Origin: Pyrus communis
Lineage: Eukaryota; Streptophyta; Magnoliopsida; Rosales; Rosaceae
Assembly (NCBI RefSeq): GCF_963583255.1
Contig: NC_084816.1
Location: 10,679,600 to 10,743,599 of the forward strand
Direction of reading: 5' to 3'
Length of the DNA stretch: 64,000 nt
The notes under the pieces are model-generated. The model did no database searches. It had not been told where the DNA came from and saw only the letters and a list, made by a program, of their open reading frames with translations. The position numbers and the translations under genes were made by a program. This document shows, piece after piece, positions 1 through 11,670 of this stretch (position 1 is the first letter of the stretch; every line of letters begins with the position of its first letter).

Positions 1-90
1 AATAAAGTCGTAATGTAATTTAAAAATATGCATTCAACATAGCATTCAATAACATATGAAATAGAGTAGATATTCCTCTGAGTGATATGA

Positions 91-3000
91 CTATGTATTT
101 TCAACCCAAATGCCTTCGCAATCATCCCGCATGTAGATATCATCAGACTCCTCAGTTAGAACATCAAATGACTCAATGGGTGGCAATTTAGTAGTAAGAC
201 ATTCGCGTTCAATTATAGTATCTCCTAGCTCATCATCATGTAGCCAATCATACTGAGGCCCAGGCAGTACAACCGACCACCTTGAATCCTCTGGATCTGG
301 AATGTAAAATATCTGCTTCACTTGAGTAGCTAAAACAAAACTATCTGACTTATGTCCAATTTTGTTGAGGTCAATTAATTTGATCCCAAACTCTTCTAAT
401 CTGATGCCACTTTTATTTTCAACCCAATCACATTTAAATACTACACGCATGAATGCGTTATAATTAAGTTCCCATATCTCTTGAATCACCCCATAAAAAG
501 TCATATCTGAGATAATAGGATTCTTATCCTTAGCGCTTGAAATTTGCATCGTATTGGCCACTAAGCTTACTCCACTGTTTTGAGTGACTTGTGAATCATC
601 ACGAGACTTGGTGTGAAAATTGCAACCATTAACAGAATATCCAGAATATTTTGTTACTTCATATCGAGGGCCATGTGCTATCCATCTCAAGGTTTCTGAT
701 ATGTGATTATTAGGGACATTAAGCTCATCCTCAACCTGCATATGTTGGCATAATTAGTTTGAGTTCATAAACAAAAATGTTAGTGCATAAGTACAATGCG
801 AGTTTAATACCTTTTTTTGCAGCCAATAAATGAAAGTTCGATTATGTTCATCCTGATTTTTTGATTTTTTGGGGTGCTCCTTAATCAAGGATTTCTTATG
901 CTCCCTGATAGTTTTTTTAATTAGGTAACATTGAGTTGGTCAAAAGGATAGGAAATGTTGTAAGTAAATGAAAAAACAATGAGTTAAACTATATAAATGA
1001 GTATGAATGGTTAAACTTACTTGATATAAGGTTCCACTTCAGGTGTGTTATCCAAAACATAGTGATGTGCTTGCTGCCAATGCTTTTTATCCGCCTTCAA
1101 AAATTTTCCAGCCGATAATGGATAGCCAACATCTTTATGATGTGAACGAATCTTCAATGGAATTCCAATTGGGTCTACCCCTGATAAATACTCGCTACAA
1201 ACCTTTATAGCTTCTTCTGCAATATAACATTCAACCATACAACCCTCTGGACGATATGTATTTCTCACATAACCCTTTAATATTTTCATGTACCTTTCAA
1301 AAGGGTACATCCAACGAAAATAAACCGGTCCACATAAGCGAACTTCCCTAACCAAGTGCACTGTGAGATGGACCATTATATCAAAAAAGGAAGGTGGAAA
1401 AATCTTTTCAAGCAAGCACAAAGTAATCACCAACTCACTTTGTATTTCATCTAACCTTAAAACATCCACTGTTTTGCTGCATAAGTGGCTAAAGAATAGA
1501 CAAAATCTGGTGATAGCATATCTTACATGCTTTGGCAGTACTGCACGAAGTGCCACGGGAAGTAGTTGCTGCATAAGTATATGACAATCATGAGATTTAA
1601 GATTAAACAGTTTTAGCTCCTCCATTGACACAAGGTTTCTAAAATTTGAAGAATATCCTGATGGGACCTTGAGTTCGGACAATGCTTTGCAAACTGAAAT
1701 CTTCTCAGCCTTAGATAATGTATAAGGTGCTGGGGGAAGAAATGTTTTGTTATTTCCATGTTCTGGTGCCAAATCTGTACGTAGACCTAAAGCAATTAGA
1801 TCATTCCGAGCTGCCACACCATCCTTTGTTTTTCTAGGAATGTTAAGTAATGTACCATATATACTCTCACAAACATTTTTCTCAATGTGCATAACATCTA
1901 AACAATGTCGAACATGCAGTGACTTCCAATATGGTAAATCAAAGAAAATTGACTTCTTTTTCCAGCGAGTTTGAACATCAGCCTTTTTGTCTACTTCTTT
2001 TGCCTTCTTATCTGTTTCTTTTGTGTTCGCTATTCCACTCCTCACCTTCCTTTTTCCAAGAAGCTTTGTATTCTTTGACATAATATTTCCTTTGTTTTTG
2101 TTTTTTGATGGGAGATCTACATTCTTCTTACCCCATGATATTTTGATTCCTTCAACTTCATGCAATATTTCTTCCCCGCTCAACGGAGATGGAGCTGATC
2201 CAAACTCTTGAGTACCATCAAATGGTTTTTTTTGTTGTCGGTAATGATGATTTTGTGGTAGGAATCTTCTATGACCAGTAAAGATTACCTTTCTCCCTAA
2301 CTTTAGCCATTTAGAAGATGTTCTATCACCACATATAGGGCATCCAGAGTATCCTTTCACACTACACCCACATAAGTTTCCGTAAGCAGGAAAGTCATTG
2401 ATAGTCCATAATAACACAGCCTTTAACATAAAGTTCTCCTTATTGTATGCATCATAAGTTTCAACACCAACCTCCCATAGAGTTTTTAAGTCATCAATAA
2501 ATGGTGCCATATAAACGTCGATATCATTACCTGGTTGCTTAGGGCCAGATATCAACAGTGTTAACATCATAAATTTTCGCTTCATGCATAACCATGGTGG
2601 AAGGTTGTAAGTGACCATAATCACTGGCCAACAACTATATCTACTGCTTAAAGCGCTATGGGGATTAATCCCATCTGTTGAAATTGCTAGTCGGAGATTT
2701 CTTGGGTCACCACCAAATTCTGGCCACATGTGGTCAACAAGCTTCCATGAGGGAGAGTCAGCCGGATGACGCAACTTACCATCAACTTCTCTATCTTGGG
2801 CATGCCATATCAAATTCTTTGCTGTCTTGCTGTTATAAAACATTCTTTGAAATCTTGGAATAGGGGGAAAATACCATAATACCTTTGCAGGTACCCCCTT
2901 ACTAGGCTCCCCAGAACTTTTGTTAACCTTCCATCTAGAAAAACCACATGTAGGACATGCAATTGCATCTAAATGCTCTTTCCTGTATAGGATGCAATCA

Positions 3001-3590
3001 TTGGGGCATGCATGTATTTTTTCGTACTCAATTCCGAGAGAAAACAATGTTTTTTTTGCTTCATACACAGAGGGGGGTATTTCATTCTTCTGTGGGAGCA
3101 ATACTCCTAAAAATTCTAGTAAATCTGCAAATAGTTTATCACTACACCCATTCTTTGCTTTTATATTGTACAATCTGACCAAGGTTGATAACTTTGTGAA
3201 GTTTGAACCAGGGTATACAGGTTTCTCTGCATCCTCTAACAACTTCTCAAATTGTTCAGGATTTGAAGCAAAATGATCATAAGCTGCTTTCACCATCCCG
3301 ATAATGTTATCTTCAACTATTTCTTCCCGATTACTCATTTTCTCATTTTTACTATCTGGAACAGCTTCTCCATGCCAATACCATCTACAATAACTTTGAT
3401 CTATACCATTGAAAAAGAGATCCTCTCTTATCTCTTTAACCGTCCTTGATTTGATGTTACCACATTTTAGGCACGGACAACGTATGTAGTTAATATCAGT
3501 AGCGTGAAGCATAGCATAATTCAAAAAGTTTTCAACCCCTTCAGAATACATTTGTGATCTTCTATCCATAGACATCCAAGATTTATCCAT
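91..3590 (-). CDS. CACTA transposase (Transpos_assoc, TNP2, DUF4218 and DUF4216 domains), three exons
   Basis: Proposed model: exons 3590-1021, 904-811 and 735-91, about 1102 residues, no internal stop. Exon 1 starts at the Met of MDKSWM, the usual start of the Transpos_assoc domain; 40 in-frame upstream residues are hydrophobic and look like leader. The TNP2 core has the stretch LISGPKQPGNDIDVY followed by LLWTINDFPAYGN and a CP.C pair. A DUF4218 region follows (about residues 690-830, with FFSHLCSKT and FERYMKILKGYVRN). Exon 1 ends at a GTAAGT donor inside a Lys codon; exon 2 (acceptor CTATCAG) keeps the frame and encodes the basic HNRTFIYWLQKK segment; exon 3 (acceptor ATATGCAG) encodes DUF4216. 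The product should bind the element ends and catalyse cut-and-paste transposition in the nucleus. Splice sites are inferred by eye. A partner TNPA-like gene was not seen. Confidence 0.85.
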
Positions 3591-4429
3591 TCTAAAATAG
3601 TTATATTGATTGATATTAGAATAACACATATAATGAGATTGCACAATATATAAACTATTGCAAGCTAAAGATAAAAAAACAGAAGCAGAGCTTATGAGGA
3701 GTTTTATCAAACACGTGATGTGCTATAAACAGAAGCAGAGCTTATGAGGAGTTTTTTTCTATATAAACAGCGTTCTACACACACATACACACACACCCAT
3801 GCGCACACATATATATGTATATAAAATACATATACATAACTTCAATCTAAATAAAAATAAAAATAAAAACAATGATCATGGCTCAACTACAATTTGTTCA
3901 GAAACTACTTTAGCAAATGACAAGGCTAAACTAAAATCTATCCAGCCACATAACTCAGACTAATCAATACAACTTCACAAAACAGATTAATATAGAAATT
4001 ATTTTCTAGAAAACCCATAACCATTCCAACAAACTTACCTTACACAATTAGGTTTTGAGGGAAATTTGAGGAAAACAATCAATCTGGTTGATGAAAACTG
4101 TGGGCGTCCCAGAAACCCTACATTCCCAAACTGAAATTAAAAACCAGAACAAAACCGAAATCACACTAGAAACAAAGGCGAGAAGCGGAGAAATCAAAAG
4201 CGGAGAGAAATTACCAGAAGTGGAGGATGCGACGGGAGGAGGGCGAGGAAGAGCGGAGGGAATCGGGGTTGGAACTGCAAAGCGAGAGAGAAAGAGAGGA
4301 GAATGAGAGCTTTGATGTTTCATTCTCGGGAGTTGGCTGAAGGGTAGTGGAGTGAATGAGTCGTGAGGAAGTTGTGAGTCCGGGATCTTCGCTCTTTTCT
4401 GAAAGTTTAAATCCTTCCGTGGATTTTTT

Positions 4430-4530
4430 TTTTTAAGTTGCGTCATTGATTTAGTTTAATAACATTTTTAATAAATAAATGTCATTAAAATTTTTAATAA
4501 GTGTCATGAAAGCTCTATTTTGTAGCAGTG
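4430..4530 (-). repeat. CACTA right terminus and subterminal repeats
   Basis: The minus strand starts CACTGCTACAAAATAGAG at 4530. Within the next 80 bases TGACACTTAT, TGACATTTAT and ATGACAC recur with AT-rich spacers, a likely transposase binding array. The family assignment rests on the neighbouring TNP2 gene. Confidence 0.75.
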
Positions 4531-4557
4531 TGGCAAGCCATAGTTATCCACTCTTAA

Positions 4558-5280
4558 GCCATACCACATGGACAATCTGTTGATAAAATTATTGTAGTGG
4601 AGCCGGAGTTGCTGGAAAAAGAAGGCCAAGCTCCGAAATACATTGGACTGAACCATAAGGAGTATGTCCAACTTCAACAAAGCGGCAAGAACTAAATGAA
4701 ATCCACCTTTGATCACATACTAGCATAAAGGCTGGTTTGGTATTGCTGTGCTTTGAAAAAAAAAACTGTTTCTGCTGTGTTGTGAGAATAAGCAGCTGTG
4801 AAATAAAGCAGCAGAGTGTTTGGTAAACTTTTTTGTAAAAGTGCTTTTGAAAAAAAAGAAAAAAAAAACAGTATTATAGTGTTTGGTAAACTTTTATGTA
4901 AAACAGATGTGAAAAAAAACCGGTTTTTCAAAACTGGGTTTTGCAGCTTCTTGTTTTTGGCTTTTTTTCATCCAAAACTGTGAAAAAAAACTGAAGCTGA
5001 ATGTTTACCAAACACAAAAACAGCTCCCAGCTTTTTTTTATATCAGTTTTTTTTCAGAATCATCTCATACCAAACCAGATATAAGCTATATACACAGTCC
5101 AATGGCTTGGTCACAGTTCAAGCGATCTCAACCACATTGAAAGAGCTGCAGCTTCCTTTTGTTTCAGTGATCATGTCATATTCTGTGTTGGCTTGATGTT
5201 TTATTAGCTCCAAACAGCTTTGTACGTAGTTCAATAATATCAAACAATCTTAGACTAGCAGCCAGTTTCGAGTGAAAAAG
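4558..5280 (+). pseudogene. 2-oxoglutarate dioxygenase 3'-end fragment, interrupted by a MITE
   Basis: From 4558 the sequence matches the last ~170 bases of exon 2 of the intact gene (17829-18000), covering the end of the double-stranded beta-helix domain and the C-terminal tail. The 3' flank resumes at 5085-5280. A Tyr codon near the C-terminus has become TAA (about 4693-4695) and another substitution gives Leu for Met. The upstream exon sequence is absent; the fragment begins after SINE-tail sequence, and the CACTA element sits directly to its left. A 353-bp MITE lies just after the normal stop position. No function is expected. Confidence 0.85.
4729..5081. mobile_element. Tourist-like (PIF/Harbinger type) MITE
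   Basis: The ends are inverted copies of CTGGTTTGGTAT (left after 4731, right ending near 5079) and are flanked by TAA on both sides (4726-4728 and 5082-5084), the target length and sequence typical of PIF/Harbinger. The interior is A/T-rich with many A and T runs and has no coding capacity. The homologous positions after the stop codons at 18000 and 41371 lack the insertion. Confidence 0.75.
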
Positions 5281-5816
5281 AAAGATAACGGATTCAAATC
5301 AAGTTGTCCGTCATCAAGTCAAAAAGAAAATAAGCTTCATGAGCACGATAGCAGCACATCAGTTTTAATATATAACCCATTAAAATAAGACAGAAGAAAG
5401 AAATATCAAATCAAGTGCAACTTTTGGAATCCACAATCACCATAAACAGCCCCAGACACCGAGGAAGACATAATCAACAAGAAATATATCAAACAGATGG
5501 ATAAATCCTTTGCATTTAAGAGACGGATTTACAGAGAAAGATAAAGAAATAGAAAGAAGAGGGGAGAGAAGGAAGAGGCAATGAGAAAGAAGGTGGCAGA
5601 GAAGGAAGGCGGGAGAGAAGGAAGAGGCAAAGAGAAAGAAGGTGGGAGATAAGGAAGGCGGCAGGGAAGAAAAAAAAAAAAAAAGAAGAAAGAGAAAGGA
5701 CATGAGAGAAGGATGAGACGGCAGGGGAAAAAAAAAAAAAAAAACCTAAAGAAAAAGATTTTAAAATTTTCAAAGTTAACTAAAAATTCTTTAATAACAT
5801 TATTTAATGGTTAGGA
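5281..5816. other. Duplicated 3' flank followed by a purine-rich tract
   Basis: Bases 5281-5460 repeat sequence found at 25340-25367 plus 27445-27625, i.e. the 3' flank of another dioxygenase copy. Bases 5517-5745 are almost all A and G on the plus strand, with repeated GGGAGAGAAGGAAG words and two A runs. The Ser/Phe/Leu-rich open frames on the minus strand come from this composition and are not credible genes. Confidence 0.6.
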
Positions 5817-6157
5817 CAAAGCCTTAAGCCTGGCAAACGGGTCGTGTTTGTCGTGTTCGTGTCGTTTTTGTGTAACACATGTTATCTTAACAGATCGTGT
5901 CGTGTCACACGCTTTATCTTAACAAGCCTTTAACAGGTTGGGTCACTTTACCCAACCGGTAAAGTGACCCAACCCGTTATGACCTGTTAAGAAAAATATT
6001 TTTTTTTCCTTAAATTTGCACATACTACACATTGCCACATAAATATTACTTCAAAATATTAAAACACATTTGTCGTTTAAGTACTACATCTACACTCGAA
6101 AATAAGAGTCTAATAAATAAATATTCATACACTACTAATCTATTACAAAATATTAAA

Positions 6158-6278
6158 GGGAATTGTTATTGGCACTCCAAATTTCTCATTCTACACTCCA
6201 AACTTTCTATATTTAGAAAGAAAAATACAATTATGAGGAGTGTAGAATGAGATTTTTGGAGTGTCAATAACACTTCTC
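6158..6278. mobile_element. Short hAT-type MITE (121 bp), nested in the hAT element
   Basis: Inverted ends of the GGGAATTGTTATT / AATAACACTTCTC type enclose mirrored CACTCCAAA and GGAGTGT words. The flanks are a perfect 8-bp duplication ATATTAAA (6150-6157 and 6279-6286). The corresponding part of the sister element near 20655 lacks the insertion. Confidence 0.85.
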
Positions 6279-6429
6279 ATATTAAATGTGCAAGGATATG
6301 CAAAATGAAAGAGTTTTTGTTTTCAAGGTTGTGCCTTTCTCAAAAGTTTAAACATTGTCAATGGAACTCAAAGCTTGCATGTTATTTTTTTTTATAAAAT
6401 CCTCAATTTTCATCGATCATCATGACATA

Positions 6430-8830
6430 AGATTTTGTGGTACCACTAGTGTAAATATTTTAAATTGAAGATCGAATTCATTCATTGTATTCATATATGG
6501 TCAAGAAGTGTAACTGTAGAAAAATCATCAAAATCGGAATTAAAATAACTGTTAAATCATGATTTTTCGTTGATAACCGTAGAAAAGTTTTGTCCCGTTA
6601 CTTGATCTCTTAATTTTTTTTTTTTTTTTTTTTTTTTACGATTTTTGGCGTATGCGATCTTGAAGCATATACAAACAAGTTTGACAGTTGGATCGTTAAA
6701 ATTGGTTTTGCAGAATGCGTATCCTATCAAAACGATAGATTCACTAACACTTAGAGTTTATTTATACTTTTATTAAGTATAATATAAGATTTTTGTGGTT
6801 TCCGCTAGTGTAAATATTTTAAATTGAAGATCAAATTCATTCATTGTATTCATATAGGGTCAAGGAGTAGCTATAAAAAATCATCAAAATCAGAATTAAA
6901 ATAATCGTTAAATCGTGATTTTTCTTTGATAACTATACAAAAGTTTTGTCCCATTACTTGATCATAGAATCTTTTTTTTTTTTTTTTTTTTTTTTGCGAT
7001 TTTTGGTGTATGCAATCTTGAAGTATATACAAATAAGTTTGACAGTTGGATCGTTGAAATTAGTTTCGTAGAATGCGTATCCCATCAAAATGATAGATTC
7101 ACTAACACTTAGAGTTTATTTATACTTTCATTAAGTATAACATAAGATTTTGTGGTATCCACTAGTGTAAATATTTTAAATTAAAGATCGAATTCATTTA
7201 TTGTATTCATATAGGGTCAAGGAGTGTATCTGTTAAAAATCATCAAAATCGGAGTTAAAATAACTGTTAAATCGTGATTTTTTGTTGATAACTGTTGAAA
7301 AGTTTTGTCCCGTTACTTGATCTCTAAATGTTTGTTTTTCGCAATTTTTGGCGTATGCGATCTCGAAATATATACAAACATGTTTGACTATTGGATTGTT
7401 GAAACTAGTTTTGTAGAATGCATATCCCATCAAAACAATAAATTCACTAACACTTGAGAGTTTATTCATACTTTCATTAAGTATAACATAAGATTTTGTG
7501 GTATCCACTAGTGTAAATATTTTAAATTGAAGATCAAGTTCATTCATTGTATTCATATAGAGTCAAGGAATGTAGCTGTAAAAAAATTATCAAAATCGGA
7601 GTTAAAATAACCTTTAAATCATGATTTTTCGTTGATAACCGTCGAAAAGTTTTGTCCCGTTACTTGATCTCTGAATGTTTATTTTTTACGATTTTTAGTT
7701 TATGAATCTCGAAGCATATACAAACAAGTTTGACGATTGGATCGTTGAAATTAGTTTCGTAGAATGCGTATCCCATAAAAACAATAGATTCATTAACATT
7801 TAAAAAGTTTATTCGTACCTTCATTACGTATAACATAAATTTTTTTTGTATCCACTAGTGTAAATATTTTAAATTGAAGATCGAGTTCATTCATTGTATT
7901 CACATAGGGTCAAGGGGTGTAGCTATAAAACATTATCAAAATCAGAGTTAAAATAACCGTTAAATCTTGATTTTTTGTTGATGACCGTCGAAAAATTTTG
8001 TCCCGTTACTTGATTTCTGAAAGTTTGTTTTCTGCAATTTTTGACATATGCGATATTGAAGTATATACAAACATGTTTGACGGTTGGATTGTTGAAACTA
8101 GTTTCGTAGAATGTGTATCCCATCAAAACAACAGATTCACCAACACTTAAGAGTTTATCCAAACTTTCATTAAGTATAACATAAGATTTTGTGGTATCTA
8201 TTAGTGTAAATATTTTAAATTGAAGATCGAATTCATTCATTGTATTCATATAGGGTCAAGGAGTGTGTCTGTAAAAAATCAATAAGATCGGAGTTAAAAT
8301 AACCGTTAAATCGTGATTTTTCGTTGATAACCGTCGAAAAGTTTTATCTCGTTACTTGATCTCTGAATATTCGTTTTTTGCAATTTTCGGCGTATGCGAT
8401 CTCGAAGTATATACAAACATGTTTGACAATTGGATTGTTGAAACTAGTTTCGTAAAATGCGTATCCCATCAAAACAATAGATTTATTAACACTTAAGAAT
8501 TTATTCATACTTTCATTAAGTATAACATAAGATTTTGTGGTATCCACTAGTGTAAATATTTTAAATTGAAGATCAAGTTCATTCATTGTATTCATATAGA
8601 ATCAAGTAGTGTAACTGTAAAAAATCATCAAATTCGGAGTTAAAATAACCTTTAAATCGTGATTTTTCGTTGATAACCGTCGAAAACTTTTGTTCCGTTA
8701 CTTGATCTCTGAATGTTTGTTTTTTGTGATTTTTTGCTGATGCGATCTTGAAGTATATTCAAACTTGATACAAACAAATTTGACGGTTGGATCGTTAAAA
8801 TTAGTTTTGTAGAATTCGTATTTCATCAAG
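6430..8830 (+). repeat. Tandem array of a ~347-bp unit, about seven copies
   Basis: The anchor word GTGTAAATATTTTAAATT recurs at about 6449, 6808, 7165, 7511, 7858, 8202 and 8549, giving periods of 344-359 bp. The first two units carry T runs of over 20 bases. The array lies inside hAT copy 1, and the same unit is present in about four copies, inverted, in hAT copy 2. Confidence 0.9.
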
Positions 8831-9253
8831 TTCAATGGTATATATATTTTTATTAAGTAGATTTAAATTTATTTATTTTGTACGTATAACACTTAAGGAA
8901 TTGAATGATATGTATATTTAAGCCGATCCAATGGTCATCAATTTTTAATATTTAATTTAACATATATATATATATAATTATTATAGTTTTTAGGGGTATA
9001 AAATTGTTAAATTAATATATATATATATATAATTATTATAATATTTTTTTAGGGGTTATAAAATTATAAAATTAATATTTGTTTATCGTGTATCGTATTA
9101 CTCACGTATATACCTGAACTAACCCATTATCTTAACAGATGTTTATCAGATTACCCGATAACAACCCAATTCGTTATCATGTTCACTCGAACACCTATTA
9201 ATTTCCTGTTGGATTATAAGATCATGTTAGGAATTACCAGGCCTATAAAGCCT

Positions 9254-9710
9254 AACACTAAATTAGTTCAATTAAAATGACTCGAGTAATAAGTTTACTA
9301 TTTTACCCCTAACAGCAAATGAACATATGCCGTCGCTGCCCCCTCTTAACTCTGCTGCATTCCTCCATTAATAAAAAAGGACAGTTGATTTTCTGACCCA
9401 CATTACTCACACATGTCTCTCTCATATCATTATAGTCATGATATGACCGAATATATTTGTCAAAAATGCTATTCATATGTATATATTTTTTAAACTAAAT
9501 AAATAAAAGAAGTTTTAACGAAACACTTATATTACTGTTTATTTTAACAAAAAATTACATTTTTACACTAAAAAAATAATCCTAATACTATTCACTTTAT
9601 CATTTATTTTGTCTTTATCATTAAAACTCAAAGTTTTCAAGTTATTTTCATTAGTTTTCCTATCAATAAATAATTGTGACTAATTTGAAATTGTTGGATA
9701 TAATTTTTTT
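9254..9710. other. Intergenic, AT-rich, nothing recognised
   Basis: The sequence lies between hAT copy 1 and a MITE. It is AT-rich with short homopolymer runs; no open frame, RNA gene or repeat boundary was seen. Confidence 0.5.
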
Positions 9711-9830
9711 GGGAAGTGTTATTGTCACTCCAAAAATCTTATTCTACTCTCCTCACAAGTATATTTTTCTTTTTTAATATAGAAGTTTGGAGTGTAGAAT
9801 GAGATTTTTTTAGTGCTAATAACAATTTCT
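9711..9830. mobile_element. Short hAT-type MITE (120 bp)
   Basis: Same family as 6158-6278: begins GGGAAGTGTTATTG and ends with TAATAACAATTTCT, with mirrored CACTCCAAA inside. It is flanked by ATTTTTTT on both sides, an 8-bp duplication that is low-complexity and so less conclusive. Confidence 0.75.
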
Positions 9831-9890
9831 ATTTTTTTACGACAAATTACAAATGGAGCTCAGAAAGGTTGCATATGGTATCACTGTTTT

Positions 9891-11670
9891 TGACACACCC
9901 CGACCCAAAAAGTCCACTTGGACCTTGAATCGAGCTGTGCTGGCCGACACCTGGAAGGTGACGAAGCAATAAAATGTGATAGTGTATAAAAAGTGAATAA
10001 ATTTGAATCTAAAAGTGTCTAAGTACCAGAGTGCGCTACGAGTGGGAGCAAACCCATTTCACACGCGATGTCAGAGCATAAGTAAGGTACAGTAGTGTGG
10101 GTAAGAATCATACCCTGAAAAGTAGCCACCAAAACTAAGATTAGCTATATATCCTCGTGGATACGAACTCAGCAGTTAAAACCTGAAGGGGTACAAAACA
10201 GAAAGTGTGAGTAAGCAGTAAAACCAAGCTTCCCAAAACTATTACCTTTCTAACAGCAATAACCCCTCACTGTAATTCCTTTATCGTTTTCTATGGACAA
10301 TACAACATATATACATATATCCAAACCATACTCAGAAATGACCAAAACCACGGTTTGCCATCAACTCCACCATACATTAATAAGTAGGCCAAATGAACTT
10401 AATCAATACAAAGTGATATATCAGTCAGAGTCATCTAAAATGACATGTATGACTTATCCATATCTCGTCAATCATGGCTAGCATATAAGTCGGAGTCACC
10501 TATAGTGACATGTACGACTTATCCATATCTTATCAATCCTTGCTAGCATATAAGTCGGAGTCACCTATAGTGACATGTACGACTTATCCATATCACATCA
10601 ATCATGGCTAGCATATAAGTCGGAATCACCTATAGTGACCTGTACGACTTATCCATATCTCATCAATCATGGCTAGCCAATAGCTCAATAAGTATACCTG
10701 CACACGAGTCGGAACCACCTAAAGTGGTCTGTACGATAGGACTGGGTGTAAATAAATACACTCAAGTGCTACGATAACGTGAAGACTGTGCGAATAATCA
10801 CGGGTCACCTACGAGTCGGAACCACCTAAAGTGGTCTGTACGATAGGACTGTGCACCTACCTTGGATCCAAGGTGAGCGTAAAGTGCGGGAGGTGAACAT
10901 CACATGAATGACTGTGCCCTGGCCACGGGCGGGAGCACTAACACCGGGGTGCAGGTTTATGAGCTCTCAATGCATCTCAATATAACATGTGCAACTCATG
11001 GCAACCAGTACGACAATATCGAAGTTGCCTAACACATAACTGTAGTCATGCTATAACTCAAGTGGTGGCATCAGCCATCGCTTTGCCGATTTATCGGAAA
11101 ATCGAAAAGGGTGGCCGGAGCACTATTGATTTTCGTCAACTTTCGTGGCGTCAAACCGCCACACACCATGGTTAATCAAGGTGGTTCTTGGGTGGGTTTT
11201 GTAGAGAGGAATGAGAGCTTCAAGATGGTGGTGGTGGCATCGAAAAACTCCACCGGAGTTGGCCGGAATCGGCCTTGGAAAATGGGAACTCGTGGTGGGT
11301 GCGGGTGGATGGGAAGCCACTTCCTTTGCCCTTTTTTTTTTATTTTTTATTTTTTATTTTTTTATTCTTTCTTTCTTCCATTTCTGATTGGGCTTCACCC
11401 CACAAAGTAGAGATTTAATTTAAATAAACACTAAACCTTGAATGACCAATTTCGAACGTCCGTAACTATACCGTTATAATCCGGACTCGCAAACGGCTTT
11501 TGCCTATACGTTCGTACCAATGAGTACTACGAGGATATGCTAAAAGAATAAGTCCCACATCTCTCAAGTCGATGGTCAACGGAAGTCAAAGTCCTTACCT
11601 CTAGGGCAATTTCGTAAATTCAGGCTTTTAAAATAAAATAAAAACATAAAATTTGGAACGGGTTGTCACA
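9891..11670 (-). mobile_element. LTR of a gypsy-like retrotransposon (single LTR)
   Basis: The segment runs from TGACACACCCCGACC to GGTTGTCACA, so on the minus strand it begins TGTGACAACCCG and ends in TGTCA. Directly upstream on the minus strand is GACGAAATTTTCTTAAGGTGGGTAGAT, which resembles the 3' end of a gypsy polyprotein region followed by a purine tract. This makes it the 3' LTR of a minus-strand element. The partner LTR and target duplication were not found. Inside are a 64-66-bp tandem repeat and a 39-bp block repeated at about 10704 and 10810. The short open frames near 10987-11410 are not convincing. Confidence 0.7.
10415..10680 (+). repeat. Minisatellite within the LTR, 64-66-bp unit, about four copies
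   Basis: GCTAGCATATAAGTCGGA recurs at 10478, 10542 and 10608, with a degraded copy at 10672. Each unit also carries CACCTATAGTGAC and GACTTATCCATATC, giving short internal dyads. It lies inside the gypsy-like LTR. Confidence 0.9.

Larger units (their letters stand above)
1..4530 (-). mobile_element. CACTA (En/Spm) DNA transposon, right part; left end outside the window
   Basis: The element carries a TNP2-type transposase on the minus strand and ends at 4530. Read on the minus strand, the terminus begins CACTGCTACAAAA, the CACTA-type pattern. Just inside it a TGACAC/TTTAT-AAAAAT motif recurs (about 4450-4510), as expected of subterminal binding repeats. The flanking base triplet TGG fits a 3-bp target duplication. 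At 24899-24933 the same host sequence is continuous without the element, which serves as an empty site. The left terminus lies beyond base 1, so the total length is unknown. The stretch 3720-4450 upstream of the transposase looks like leader or promoter: a (CA)n/(TA)n tract near 3776-3840 and GA-rich sequence near 4180-4310, with no convincing protein. Confidence 0.85.
5825..9245 (+). mobile_element. Non-autonomous hAT element, copy 1
   Basis: The left end is TAAGCCTGGCAA and the right end is TTACCAGGCCTA, imperfect inverted repeats. The flanks are CAAAGCCT (5817-5824) and TAAAGCCT (9246-9253), an 8-bp target duplication with one mismatch. Outer segments are rich in ACGGGTCGTGT-like and CCCGATAAC-like words shared with the copies at 18279-20991 and 21044-23206. 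The interior is a large tandem array; no transposase was recognised. The hAT assignment rests on the 8-bp duplications and on the transposase relic in the third copy. Confidence 0.85.

Noticed and set aside
4048..4446. 132-residue Pro/Ser-rich open frame on the minus strand
   Set aside because: It lies in the CACTA leader region, has no known motif, and its composition mirrors the GA-rich opposite strand.
5437..5773. Ser/Phe/Leu-rich open frames
   Set aside because: Low-complexity purine tract read on the other strand.
7233..8595. Repeated open frames of 83-108 residues starting MNTMNE on the minus strand, also at 19748-20455
   Set aside because: They are translations of the 347-bp tandem unit, differ in length between units, have no domain, and sit inside non-autonomous hAT elements.
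10415..10680. Regular repeats that could suggest a CRISPR-like array
   Set aside because: Units are contiguous, without unique spacers, and lie in an LTR of a plant genome.
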